Below, piece after piece: positions 25,066-33,060 of a stretch of 64,000 bases of DNA. The stretch comes from Glycomyces fuscus (GTDB lineage: Bacteria; Actinomycetota; Actinomycetes; Streptosporangiales; Streptosporangiaceae): NCBI GenBank assembly GCA_002529455.1, contig NYMS01000048.1, positions 186,001-250,000 on the forward strand, written 5' to 3'. Positions within the stretch are counted from its first letter, which is position 1. Each line of letters starts with the position of its first letter. The translations under genes were made by a program, and so were the position numbers. The notes beneath the pieces were generated by a model that saw only the letters and a list, made by a program, of their open reading frames with translations, made no database searches and had not been told where the DNA came from.

Positions 25066-25383
25066 TCAGCCGATGACGATGGCGCCCGCCAGGACCGGGT
25101 CGCCGAAGCTCACCGATCCGTGTCCGGAGGCCAGGGCGCGGCTGCCCTGGCAGCTCGTGCCCGCGAAGAGCGCGAACTTGACCCTGCTCTCGGTGGTGAT
25201 CCCGGTGACGCCCCCCTGCCCCGTCTTGAGCGTGCGGCAGCCGCCGTTCTCCACGGTCTGCTGGTAGCCGGACTCGAAGGTGACCCTGACCGGGGGCGCC
25301 TGGTCCTGTCTGCTCGACAGCCCGGCGATCGCTCCGGCGATGGTGGCGGACATGGTGGCGAGGTTCGCAGGGCGGATCGGCAC
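25066..25383 (-). CDS. Small hypothetical protein
   Basis: 105 residues starting from a GTG (25381-25383) after AAGGGGAG; an in-frame ATG at 25353 is the alternative. A weakly hydrophobic N-terminal segment (NLATMSATIAGAIAGL) is followed by a beta-rich domain with two cysteines (GGCRTLKT and AGTSCQGS) and a Gly-rich hydrophobic end. Possibly secreted or cell-surface, but no clear signal-peptidase site is seen. Convergent with the PfkB gene. No family recognised. Confidence 0.6.
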   Translation of the reverse strand: MPIRPANLATMSATIAGAIAGLSSRQDQAPPVRVTFESGYQQTVENGGCRTLKTGQGGVTGITTESRVKFALFAGTSCQGSRALASGHGSVSFGDPVLAGAIVIG

Positions 25384-25460
25384 GGGGCTCCCCTTCTCTG
25401 CCGGCCCGCACGGGGCTCCCGGCGAGCACGGAGTTGGTTACTCTGTGTCATTTAGCTACA

Positions 25461-25474
25461 GGTTCACGTGAACC
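25461..25474. promoter_or_regulatory. Perfect 14-bp palindrome GGTTCACGTGAACC
   Basis: It lies 78 bases upstream of the small hypothetical gene (minus strand) and about 150 bases before the small membrane protein on the + strand, next to an AT-rich patch (gtgtcatttagctac). Likely a repressor site in a divergent promoter. Confidence 0.5.
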
Positions 25475-25620
25475 GAGAGGAGCCCCGGCGGAGTGTCGGC
25501 GGATTTCTCCGCCCGTCGGGCGCCGCGGCCGCCCTCCCCGGGGCGCGACGGGGCGTTGTCGGGGCGCCGCCGCCGCGGATAGGATGCGGTTCGGCCAGGG
25601 AACGGGGAGGTGAGGGCGCG

Positions 25621-25911
25621 GTGAGTCTCCTTCTCGCGTTCTTCGAGATCCTCATGCTGGGCGTCGTCCCCGCCGAGTTCCTTCCGGTCCCCGGCTCCCT
25701 GGCGCTGCTGGTCGCCGCCGTCGGCGCGGCCGTCGCCTGTTACGTCCTGCGCGGTACCGGCCCGTGCCCGGCGGGCGACACCGCCGCGGGCGCGGTGCGC
25801 GCGATGCGCCGCAGGTCCGCGCGCCTGCCCGTGCTCACCCTTCGTGATCCCGACGCGGCGGGGCGGCCCCGTCCCAGAGCGCCGGGGGCGGCCCTCCCGG
25901 CCGCTCGCTGA
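25621..25911 (+). CDS. Small membrane protein (DUF6412-like), partner of accessory YidC
   Basis: 96 residues with two adjacent hydrophobic segments (LLLAFFEILMLGVVPAEF and SLALLVAAVGAAVACYVLRG) and a basic, Pro/Arg-rich cytoplasmic tail. GTG at 25621 follows a strong GGGGAGGTGAGGG site. The longer frame upstream is shadow. In related actinobacteria small proteins like this precede a YidC/Oxa1-type gene, as here. The name is from that pattern and is tentative. It may assist insertion by the adjacent translocase or share its regulation. Confidence 0.65.
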   Translation: MSLLLAFFEILMLGVVPAEFLPVPGSLALLVAAVGAAVACYVLRGTGPCPAGDTAAGAVRAMRRRSARLPVLTLRDPDAAGRPRPRAPGAALPAAR

Positions 25912-26045
25912 CCCCTTCTCCGAACACCCCCGCGCCCGCGCGTCCGCGCCGCGCCCGGGGTGTCCGTTGCGCTCCGCCCCGCGCGGGCGCGGTCCCGAGC
26001 GGCCCGACGCCTGTTCCCCTCCCGCCGGACGAAGGGCCACCCGCC

Positions 26046-26756
26046 TTGTACAGCCTCGGGCCGATCGCGGCCGCCATGACACTGCTCTCCACCGTCCTCG
26101 CCGCCCTCACCTCACTGCTCGCACCCCTGACCGGGGGCCTGGCCGCCGGCCTGGCCGTCGTGGCCCTGACCGTGGCCGTGCGCCTCCTGCTCGTCCCGCT
26201 CGGGGTGGTGCAGGTCCGCGCCGAGAAGGCCCGCGCGCGCCTGGCCCCGCAGCTGGCGGAGGTCACCGCCCGGCACCGCGAGGACCCCGAGAGGCTCGTC
26301 GCCGAACAGCGCCGGGTCTACGCCGAGGCGGGCACCTCACCGCTGGCGGGCTGTCTGCCCTCCCTCGCCCAGATCCCCGTCATGATCGCCCTCTACGGCG
26401 TGTTCATCGGCGCGGGAAGCGGTGGGCAGGCGCTGCTCGCGCACACCTTCGGGGGCGTCGAACTGGGCGCGACCATGCTGGGCGGCGCGGGTGTGGCGCC
26501 GGTGTTCGTCGCGCTCCTGGCCCTGATCGCCCTCGTGGCCTGGGCGAACCGGCGCTACCTCATGCTGCCCGGGATGCGGGCCGGCGCCGAGGCCGCCCCC
26601 GGACAGCCCCGGCTCCCCGAGGCCCTGACCTACATACAGTTCACGACCGTGGCGGTCGCCGCGTTCGTGCCGTTGGCCGGAGGGCTGTACCTGCTGACCT
26701 CCAGCGCGTGGGCGCTGGGGGAGCGGCTCCTGCTGCGCCGGGTGATCCCCGACTGA
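26046..26756 (+). CDS. YidC/Oxa1-family membrane insertase (accessory paralogue)
   Basis: 236 residues. After a short N-terminal helix, the protein has the Oxa1 core: a helix ending in VRLLLVPLGVVQVRAEKARARLAPQ with a hydrophilic-groove Arg, a cytoplasmic coiled hairpin (AEVTARHREDPERLVAEQRR) and three more helices with PLAGCLPSLAQIPVMIALYGV. It lacks the large periplasmic domain of Gram-negative YidC and is shorter than the housekeeping copy near dnaA/rpmH. The start is probably TTG 26046 (ATG 26076 possible). It inserts membrane proteins without Sec, or assists Sec. It follows the small membrane protein by 134 bases. Confidence 0.85.
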   Translation: MYSLGPIAAAMTLLSTVLAALTSLLAPLTGGLAAGLAVVALTVAVRLLLVPLGVVQVRAEKARARLAPQLAEVTARHREDPERLVAEQRRVYAEAGTSPLAGCLPSLAQIPVMIALYGVFIGAGSGGQALLAHTFGGVELGATMLGGAGVAPVFVALLALIALVAWANRRYLMLPGMRAGAEAAPGQPRLPEALTYIQFTTVAVAAFVPLAGGLYLLTSSAWALGERLLLRRVIPD

Positions 26757-26773
26757 GCGGGGACACGGTCGCC

Positions 26774-26802
26774 CGGGCGGGCCGGGAGTCCCGGCCCGCC
26801 CG
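26774..26802. terminator. Bidirectional terminator between yidC-like and SOD-like genes
   Basis: A perfect 13-bp stem CGGGCGGGCCGGG with its complement, three-base loop, between convergent genes. Confidence 0.85.
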
Positions 26803-26828
26803 TGGGCGGGCCGGTCCCCGGCCCTCCG

Positions 26829-27446
26829 TCAGAAGTCCACGGTGACGCAGGCCAGGCGGTCGCCCGCGGTGCCCGCCTCGCCCTCACCGGTGCTGGTGTG
26901 GTGGTCGTGCAGCACCAGCGACCGGGCCTCGCCCTCGCGGAACTCCCAGTCCACCGTGCTGGTCGCGCGGGCGTTGCCGTCCTCGTCGGTGGTGAAGTCC
27001 AGCCAGACCTCGTTCTCGGGGTTGGCGTAGGCGGGGTCGCTGGAGGGCTCGTCCTCGGTGGCGGCCGGGTCGACCTCGTTCTGGTAGTGGGGGCCCGCGT
27101 CCGCCGGGTCGTCGCCGCAGGGCTGGGTGTGCACGTGGGCGCCGAAGTCGCGGCCGCCCTCCAGGCTGGTCCCGATGAACTGCACGTGGGTCTGCCCGTC
27201 CTGGACGCGCACCTGCACGTCGGAGGTGGCGCCCTCGGGCACGGCGGTCTCGTCGTAGGTGATGGCGCCCGCGCCCTCGCCGGGCGGCAGGAAGATCGAC
27301 GCGGTCACGCTGGGGGTGGCGGTGGGCGCGGTCTGCGGGGTGTCCGGGGAGGGGGAGCCGTCGCCCTCGTCGGGTTCGGACTGCGCGCATCCGGCGGCGA
27401 GGGTCGCGGTCAGGGCCAGGCCGACGGCGAACGGTGTGATGCGCAT
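26829..27446 (-). CDS. Cu/Zn superoxide dismutase-like lipoprotein with incomplete metal site
   Basis: 205 residues. It has a lipoprotein signal with lipobox LAAGC near residue 20, an acidic/Pro/Thr linker, then a SodC-type beta-barrel. AHVHTQPC supplies two copper His and a disulfide Cys, GPHYQN a bridging His, and the C-terminal LHDHHTST-AGDRLACV the last copper His and the second Cys. The zinc-loop His/His/Asp of classical Cu/Zn SOD is replaced by ENEVWLDFTTDEDGN, so it is more like copper-only SOD-like proteins. It should sit on the outer face of the membrane. ATG at 27444-27446 is preferred over an in-frame TTG at 27470 because it has CGGGAG upstream. Activity is unproven. Confidence 0.82.
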   Translation of the reverse strand: MRITPFAVGLALTATLAAGCAQSEPDEGDGSPSPDTPQTAPTATPSVTASIFLPPGEGAGAITYDETAVPEGATSDVQVRVQDGQTHVQFIGTSLEGGRDFGAHVHTQPCGDDPADAGPHYQNEVDPAATEDEPSSDPAYANPENEVWLDFTTDEDGNARATSTVDWEFREGEARSLVLHDHHTSTGEGEAGTAGDRLACVTVDF

Positions 27447-27509
27447 GACGGAACTCCCGGTTATTCTCAACGGTCGCCCGCAAGACTACCCAAGGTACCC
27501 AGGGGATAA

Positions 27510-28004
27510 CTAGGCGTGCGGAACGCGATCTGCCGGGGGCGGGAAGGGCGACCTGAGGGTGAAGGCCTCGGGGGTGGGCCCGTGGGCACGCAACAGGTCC
27601 AGGCGCCTTCCGGCCTCCTCGACAGTGGGGATCGTACCGCTGGGAACCCACCACAGGACCAGGTACGCCTCGCGCAGGTGGTCGAACCACTCCCTGCGGC
27701 CGCGCAGCAGCTCCAGGTGCTCACTGCGGTAGGTGAAGTTCCACAGCGACTCCACGTCCTCCCAGACGGAGTAGTTGATCAGGAGCGCGCCCCCGAAGGG
27801 CCGCAGGCCGGTGGCGTCCTCCTTGCCCTCCTCGACCAGCCGCCACACGAACCCGGGGGCCCGGTCCGCCAACGCGTTGACCGGGTCGATGCGGGCGGTG
27901 AAACCCGCCATGGAGGGGTCGTCGAGGGGGGCCTTGAGGACGCCGACGTTGATCTGGGCCAGGTGGTACCCGGAGGGGGAGTTCTCGTTCACGGGACACA
28001 GCAC
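27510..28004 (-). CDS. DUF3291 domain protein
   Basis: 164 residues. The family hallmark, a dimeric alpha/beta-barrel like antibiotic monooxygenases, is visible: YHLAQINVGVLKAPLDDPSM at the start, PGFVWRL, LLINYSVWEDVESLWNF near residue 78 and a YLVLWWVP strand. Function unknown, probably a small enzyme or ligand-binding protein. The start is GTG 28004 or GTG 27992. A TTGACA element lies upstream on the minus strand (28021-28026) and there is no ribosome site, so translation may be leaderless. It is the downstream neighbour of the SufR-like regulator, 20 bases after its stop. Confidence 0.85.
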   Translation of the reverse strand: MLCPVNENSPSGYHLAQINVGVLKAPLDDPSMAGFTARIDPVNALADRAPGFVWRLVEEGKEDATGLRPFGGALLINYSVWEDVESLWNFTYRSEHLELLRGRREWFDHLREAYLVLWWVPSGTIPTVEEAGRRLDLLRAHGPTPEAFTLRSPFPPPADRVPHA

Positions 28005-28024
28005 ACCACGGCCGGACTTCTATG

Positions 28025-28723
28025 TCAACGGCCATTGTTTTTGGAAATCACCACGCAGCACCGGCCCGGACGGGCCTCCATCCGGGCCCGCCCGCCGTCC
28101 TCGCCGCGCCCCTCCATCAGGCCGCGCAGCAGTTCCAGGTTGAGTCCGCAGGCGAGCGGGGGGAAGGCGCGCGCCAGGGTGTGGAAGGGGCAGTTGCGCA
28201 GCCGCACGCCGTCGTCCCCCTCCGGAGCCGCCTCCGACCCGGAGCCGTCCCCCGGCGCGGGGGCGGCCCCCTCCTCGGGCTCGTAGCCCCGGGCGCGCAG
28301 CAGGTCCACCAGGGCCTCCCCCCGGTGCTCCGCCCCGATCCGGCGGCCCTCCTCCCGGGCGGCGGCGTGCAGGGCCTCCTCGGCCCCGTGCCGCTCCACC
28401 GCCTCCGCCAGCACGTGCGAGGCCAGCTCGTAGTCCCTCGGCGGCAGGTGCAGCGACAGGTCCCTGTCCGCGCGCCGGTACAGCTTGGCCGGACGGCCCG
28501 ACCCCGGCCCCTCGCGGCCGCTCACCTTGCGGCGGGCCACCTCCAGCAGGCCCGCGTCGGCCAGCCGGTCCAGGTGGTGCGCGGCCAGGGTGCGCTGGAT
28601 GCCGAGGGCGCCGGCGGCCTGCCCGCGGCTGACCTCGCCGTCCGCCGCCGCCACGTACTCGTACAGCCTGCGGCGCACGGGGTCGGCGAGGACCTGCACG
28701 GCGTCGATCGAGGAGTCGTCCAT
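28025..28723 (-). CDS. Winged-helix transcriptional regulator with C-terminal Cys cluster (SufR/ArsR-like)
   Basis: 232 residues. The N-terminal winged helix (VLADPVRRRLYEYV, then LGIQRTLAAHHLDRLADAGLLEV, residues ~10-60) is of ArsR/MarR-like type. A charged middle segment with a disordered Gly/Ser/Glu insert (residues ~165-190) follows. Near the end come four cysteines: NCPFH, then ACGLN 14 residues later, and a CC pair. This resembles the Cys arrangement of SufR-type iron-sulfur regulators, so Fe-S or redox sensing is plausible. ATG at 28721-28723. The gene is divergent from YigZ and codirectional with DUF3291, its probable target. There is no suf operon in the window. Confidence 0.82.
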   Translation of the reverse strand: MDDSSIDAVQVLADPVRRRLYEYVAAADGEVSRGQAAGALGIQRTLAAHHLDRLADAGLLEVARRKVSGREGPGSGRPAKLYRRADRDLSLHLPPRDYELASHVLAEAVERHGAEEALHAAAREEGRRIGAEHRGEALVDLLRARGYEPEEGAAPAPGDGSGSEAAPEGDDGVRLRNCPFHTLARAFPPLACGLNLELLRGLMEGRGEDGGRARMEARPGRCCVVISKNNGR

Positions 28724-28808
28724 GCCCCCATTGTCCGCTCGTCCGCGCGGCCCGGCACCGTCCGGTGGGACACTGGTGGGTGACCACGACCCCTGCCGAA
28801 CAGGCGAC

Positions 28809-29429
28809 ATGCGAACGATCAGACACGGCGGCGAGCACGAGCAGGAGATCCGCAGATCCCGCTTCATCTGCGCCCTGGCCAGGGTGGACACCGAGGACGC
28901 CGCCCGGGCCTTCATCGCTGGGCGGCGCAAGGAGCACTGGAGCGCCAACCACAACTGCACCGCCTACGTGCTCGGCGAGCACGGTGACATCCAGCGCTCC
29001 AGCGACGACGGCGAGCCCTCCGGCACCGCGGGGCTGCCCATGCTGGAGGTGCTGCGGCGCCGGGAGCTCACCGACACCGTCGCCGTGGTGACCCGCTACT
29101 TCGGCGGGGTCAAGCTCGGCGCGGGCGGCCTGATCCGCGCCTACGGCAACGCGGTGTCCGCCGCCGTGGACGCGTTCGGGGTCCTGGAGCGCCGCGAGCT
29201 CCTCGTCGTGGACGTGTTCGCCGACTACGTGCTCGGCGGGCGCCTGGAGAGCGACCTGCGCGACTCCTCCCTGACCGTGCGCGAGGTCTCCTACGCCGAC
29301 CGGGTCCGTATCGAGGTGGCCCTGCCCGAGGCCGACCTGCCCGGATTCGGGGTCCGCCTGGCCGAGCTGACCGGCGGGAAGGCGGAGTTCGAGGTGCGGG
29401 GGACCACGGTCGTCGAGGTGGAGCCCTGA
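28809..29429 (+). CDS. yigZ: YigZ/IMPACT family protein
   Basis: 206 residues, the standard family length. The N-terminal UPF0029 domain has the signature motifs SRFICALARV, ANHNCTAYVLG, SSDDGEPSGTAGLPML and VVTRYFGGVKLGAGGLIRAYG. A C-terminal DUF1949 ferredoxin-like domain follows (YADRVRIEVALPEAD). Members are thought to interact with the translation machinery or nucleotides; IMPACT regulates Gcn2 in eukaryotes. The bacterial role is undefined. ATG at 28809 was chosen because conservation begins there; upstream in-frame GTGs lack a ribosome site. Divergent from the SufR-like regulator. Confidence 0.93.
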   Translation: MRTIRHGGEHEQEIRRSRFICALARVDTEDAARAFIAGRRKEHWSANHNCTAYVLGEHGDIQRSSDDGEPSGTAGLPMLEVLRRRELTDTVAVVTRYFGGVKLGAGGLIRAYGNAVSAAVDAFGVLERRELLVVDVFADYVLGGRLESDLRDSSLTVREVSYADRVRIEVALPEADLPGFGVRLAELTGGKAEFEVRGTTVVEVEP

Positions 29430-29538
29430 GCCCGCGCCACGTCCCATGGCTGTAACGACTCGCTCTCCCTGTGTCCGCCCGCCGCGGCGCGGCTTAGGAT
29501 TTGCCGTAAACGTCATCGTTCGTGGGGAGAAACCGTCC

Positions 29539-31092
29539 ATGCGCCGCTCCCGGGTGCCCCGGGCCCTCACCTGTGGCCTCGCGGTGCTGCTGGCCGCCGC
29601 GTGCACCGGCGATCCGGAACCCTCCGCGCCCCCTCCCGAGGAGGGGCCCGCCCCCGTCCCCACCTCGTTCGACGGGCAGGCGCCGCCCGGGATCGAGGGC
29701 GAGGTGCTGCGGTACCTGCACGGCGGCTCCGCCGACGTCCACGAGATCTTCGCCGACCCCCTCGGCGTGCGGATCAGCCCGGTCGGTGACGCCTTCCTCG
29801 TCAGCTCCGGCAGCGAGGACCGCCATCTGCTGCACGACGCCGCCACCGGCGCGACCCTGTGGGAGGGCGAGGCGCGCTTCGACGGCTTCGGCACCGACCG
29901 CGAGGGGGAGCGGGTGCTGCTCATGGCGGACACCGACGGACGCCCGTTCGTCCTCGACGCCCGCGGCGAACGGCTGTGGGAACCGGCGGAGGAGGGCGAC
30001 GCCTACCTCGACGGCCTCGCCGTGCGCCGTCCCGAGGGGTGGACCCCCGAGGAGCCCCACGGGGCGTTCTCCCTGTTCGACGGCGGGGGCGACGAGCTGT
30101 GGGACTACGAGTTCGAGGCCCCGGCCGTGCCCGGGGAGGAGGAAGGGTCCTCCGAGTCCGACGGTGACTCCGGAGATTCCGGGTCCGACGAGGAGACGGG
30201 GGAACCCGGGACCGAAGAGGAGGCCGAGGAACCCCCTCTGGGGGTGCCCGTGGCCGCGCGGGAGGACCTGGTCCTGCTCGCCACCGGGGGCTCCGCCCTG
30301 CACGCCCGCTCCGTCGGCGCCGACGACGCGGGCGAGGAGCTGTGGACGGTCGACGGCGAGGACGGTGACCTGGGCCTGTCCACCTCCGCGCGGGTTCCCG
30401 CGCCGCAGGTGATCGGCTTCTACACGCTTCCCGAGCCCGGTGCCGCGACCGAGTCCGAGTCCGAGTCCGCTGCCGCTTCCGCGTCCGCCTCCGAGGACGC
30501 CGGGGACGGGGAGGACACGGGCGGGGACGGCGCCGACGGCGAGGACGTCCTGCTGCTGCGCTGGGCCCAGTCCGAGGCGCCCTCGACCCTCTCCGCGCAC
30601 GACCCCGGCACGGGCGAGCTGCTGTGGACGCTGGAGGAGCCGGGCACGAACCCGGTCGCCGGGGCCTTCGACCCCGACGGGGTCGCGGGCAGCCTCTACG
30701 ACGACGCCACCGGAACCCTCCTGCTGCCCCAGGCGAGCGGGGAGGCGCCGGTGGTCGCGGTCGACCTGGCCCGGGGAGAGGTCCTGTGGGGCCTGGAGGA
30801 GGAGGCGGGGTCGATCTCCCCGGCCTTCGCCTTCGGCGGCCTCGTCTACGGGGACTCCCGCGCCAGCGGCGGACAGGACCGGCAGCTGGTGCTCGACGCC
30901 GTCACGATGGACGTGGTCGAGGACGAGCTCCCGGCGTACGTGGAGGCGGTCACCGAGAGCGGGCACGCCATCCTCGTGCACGACCGGCAGCGCTTCGTCT
31001 ACGGCCCGTCCCCCGAGGAGGTCCCCGGGGGAGAGCCCGGCGAGCTCTCCGACGCGCAGAGCCCCGGGGGCCCGGGCGACGACGCCAGCTGA
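29539..31092 (+). CDS. Lipoprotein with PQQ/WD-like beta-propeller repeats, unknown function
   Basis: 517 residues. The signal peptide has lipobox LLAAAC (about residue 22). The mature protein contains repeated beta-propeller-like blades around ATGATLWEGEARF, DARGERLWEPAEEG, GTGELLWTLEEPG and ARGEVLWGLEEEAG, which is the PQQ-repeat pattern. Two acidic/Ser low-complexity insertions lie near residues 200-235 and 300-330. It is predicted on the outer face of the membrane, possibly as an assembly or binding scaffold. ATG at 29539 follows GGGGAGAAACC, with a TAGGAT -10 candidate near 29492. It is convergent with the T7SS-associated LysM-like gene, so a role in the secretion locus is possible but unproven. 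Confidence 0.75.
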   Translation: MRRSRVPRALTCGLAVLLAAACTGDPEPSAPPPEEGPAPVPTSFDGQAPPGIEGEVLRYLHGGSADVHEIFADPLGVRISPVGDAFLVSSGSEDRHLLHDAATGATLWEGEARFDGFGTDREGERVLLMADTDGRPFVLDARGERLWEPAEEGDAYLDGLAVRRPEGWTPEEPHGAFSLFDGGGDELWDYEFEAPAVPGEEEGSSESDGDSGDSGSDEETGEPGTEEEAEEPPLGVPVAAREDLVLLATGGSALHARSVGADDAGEELWTVDGEDGDLGLSTSARVPAPQVIGFYTLPEPGAATESESESAAASASASEDAGDGEDTGGDGADGEDVLLLRWAQSEAPSTLSAHDPGTGELLWTLEEPGTNPVAGAFDPDGVAGSLYDDATGTLLLPQASGEAPVVAVDLARGEVLWGLEEEAGSISPAFAFGGLVYGDSRASGGQDRQLVLDAVTMDVVEDELPAYVEAVTESGHAILVHDRQRFVYGPSPEEVPGGEPGELSDAQSPGGPGDDAS

Positions 31093-31120
31093 CCGGCCCC
31101 GTCTTCCTCCGGGGCCCCGC

Positions 31121-31144
31121 CCGGCCCCGCGTGTCCGGGGCCGG
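31121..31144. terminator. Bidirectional terminator hairpin
   Basis: CCGGCCCCG (31121-31129) pairs with CGGGGCCGG (31136-31144), 6-base loop, between the convergent lipoprotein and LysM-like genes. Confidence 0.75.
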
Positions 31145-31195
31145 TGAAGGGCCTGCACGCCGCACCGGCGGCTTCTCCGGGCGCCGGGGCCGGGA

Positions 31196-32665
31196 TCAGT
31201 CCCTGCGCCCGGGCGTCCGCAGGACCACGTCGATCCCCAGCGCGCCCGTGTGCACCGTGCCGTCGTCGAAGGCCTCCCACTGCCAGCGCGCGGTGTGCGA
31301 GGACCCCGCGGCGACCACGATCGTGTCCGACGGCAGACCCGTCAGCACGTGTTCGTCGGCCTGGCCCAGCGGACGCGGGACCACCACCACCGTGGGCGGC
31401 TCCGCGCCGGGGTCCAGCCCGTGGATCGGGTCCGGGGCCGTCACCACCGGGATCGTGTCGGGGAGCAGCGAGTGCAGGGGGCGCCCCTGCTTGAGCACCC
31501 GCACCTGAAGGCCCGCCGCGTGCAGCCCGTCGGCGACCACGCGCACCGCGTCGGCGGCCACCTTCGGGTCCCCGTCCACCGCCAGCAGTCCGCGCATGCG
31601 GGTGAAGTCCACGTGCACCAGGGCGTCGGTGCCCTCCTTCTGCCCCAGGCACACCAGCACGCCCCGCAGCGCGACGTCCGTCATCGTGTGCACGGACGTA
31701 CCGAAGTGCACCGGCGCCGACGAACGGCCGCTGCCGTAACGCCAGGTGGTCGTGTCCACGGCCCGCCAGGAGGCCGGAGGGGTCGCCCCGGCGGGCACCA
31801 CGGCGGTCGTCTCCGAGGGCGTGGTCAGCAGGGCCACGGGACGCGCGGGCACGTCGGCGGGCGCGCCGATCAGCTCCGCGTGCGCGGCCCCGGCCCGCCT
31901 CACGGCGTCGGGATCGGAGGCGATCAGGTCCGTCGCGGCCCGGCGGCGCCGCGCGGCCGCTCCCGGACGGGAGGGCCGCCGCTTCTGCGGCCGCTCGGCC
32001 CGGGCCGCCGCGACCCTGCGGAACGGCCAGGCGAGGGCCCGGCCGATCGGCTGCCAGAACAGGGTGATGAGGGTCAGCAGGATCAGGCCCGCCGCGCCCG
32101 CCGCGAGCAGGCGCGGGTCGATGCTCGGCTCCTCCTCGGCGGTGAGGTCGGTGGCGGCGGCCTCCGCGGAGGACCCGTCCTCCGGGGGCGGCGTGTACGC
32201 GGGCGGGGCCGGGGGAGGGGAGGGCGGCTCCTGCCCCAGCGCGTTGGCCCGGTCGACCGCGACCACGCACAGGGGGTCCAGGCCCTCGTAGACGCCCTCA
32301 CCGCCCGCGTCGAAGGGCACCACCAGGCGCCATTCGGGGAGCACCCGGCGGTCCTCGCCGAGGGCGCCGCCGTCGGCCTGGGTGCGGCCCGCGTTGTACC
32401 CGTAGATCTCGTCCGCGCGCTCGGGGTCGCCCAGGACGAGGTCGGCGATGCCCTCCAGACCGGGGGAGCCCGCCGGGACCACGTAGTAGTACACCGTGGG
32501 ACAGATGTCGTAGGTTCCGGTCCCCGTGTCGGTGCCCGTGTCCGCCGCGGCCGGCGCCGCCAGCAGCGCGGCGAGGACCGAACCGGCGGCGGGGACCGCC
32601 ATGGACGCCCGGATCCCGCGCGCCGATCGCGCACGTACGGACCGTGCCGCCGCTGTCAGGGTCAC
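31196..32665 (-). CDS. LysM-like membrane protein of the type VII secretion-like locus
   Basis: 489 residues. GTG at 32663-32665 with CAGGAGAG upstream starts a signal peptide (ending AAPAAADTG). A LysM-like domain follows at residues ~45-110, recognisable from YYYVVPAGSPGLEGIADLVL, the R-DEIYGYN-GR segment and LPEWRLVVP. After a Pro-rich linker there is one membrane helix near residues 187-209, a very basic stretch and a ~250-residue cytoplasmic domain of unknown fold. Proteins with this order, LysM-like domain outside and helix plus cytosolic domain inside, occur beside actinobacterial ESX-type genes. It may anchor the secretion apparatus to peptidoglycan. It is divergent from the giant protein gene, sharing a 395-bp promoter region. 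Confidence 0.7.
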   Translation of the reverse strand: MTLTAAARSVRARSARGIRASMAVPAAGSVLAALLAAPAAADTGTDTGTGTYDICPTVYYYVVPAGSPGLEGIADLVLGDPERADEIYGYNAGRTQADGGALGEDRRVLPEWRLVVPFDAGGEGVYEGLDPLCVVAVDRANALGQEPPSPPPAPPAYTPPPEDGSSAEAAATDLTAEEEPSIDPRLLAAGAAGLILLTLITLFWQPIGRALAWPFRRVAAARAERPQKRRPSRPGAAARRRRAATDLIASDPDAVRRAGAAHAELIGAPADVPARPVALLTTPSETTAVVPAGATPPASWRAVDTTTWRYGSGRSSAPVHFGTSVHTMTDVALRGVLVCLGQKEGTDALVHVDFTRMRGLLAVDGDPKVAADAVRVVADGLHAAGLQVRVLKQGRPLHSLLPDTIPVVTAPDPIHGLDPGAEPPTVVVVPRPLGQADEHVLTGLPSDTIVVAAGSSHTARWQWEAFDDGTVHTGALGIDVVLRTPGRRD

Positions 32666-33060
32666 TCGCTCTCTCCTGTGGCTGTCTCGTCCGGCGGGTC
32701 CGCCCGGACTCCGTGTCCAGGCCCCGTCCGCCGCCGGTGTCCTTCGGGAAACGGGGGTCTCGGGGCCGCCCCGACCGCCCCGCGGGAGCCCTGCGGGACG
32801 GCGCTCGCCCCGGGGCCGGAACCGGGCCGTTCCGGGGGCCGCCATCGGTGGTGACGAACGCAAACCCTACGAGGTTCGGGGGAACTTCGCGTGCCCCTGG
32901 GGCATCTGTTCAGTCGCGGGCGTGGCAGTCTATGATGTCGGACTCGCGCAGCACGGCAGGGGCCCAGCCCCCCGGGAACCCCCTCCGCCGAACCCCCGTC
33001 ACAGGTGTGGCGACACCGATCCGCGCCGTCCTGGGACCTGGAAAGCGAGCGAAACGGCAC
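32666..33060. promoter_or_regulatory. Divergent promoter region of the T7SS-like locus
   Basis: TATGAT (32931-32936) with TTCAGT 16 bases upstream (32909-32914) is the best promoter candidate for the giant gene, giving a leader of about 120 bases. The remainder is GC-rich without a recognisable gene. An in-frame ATG pair overlaps this -10 and has no ribosome site. Confidence 0.45.

Noticed and set aside
28485..28808. Longer N-terminus for the YigZ protein
   Set aside because: Family conservation begins at the ATG at 28809, and the upstream part overlaps the divergent regulator gene.
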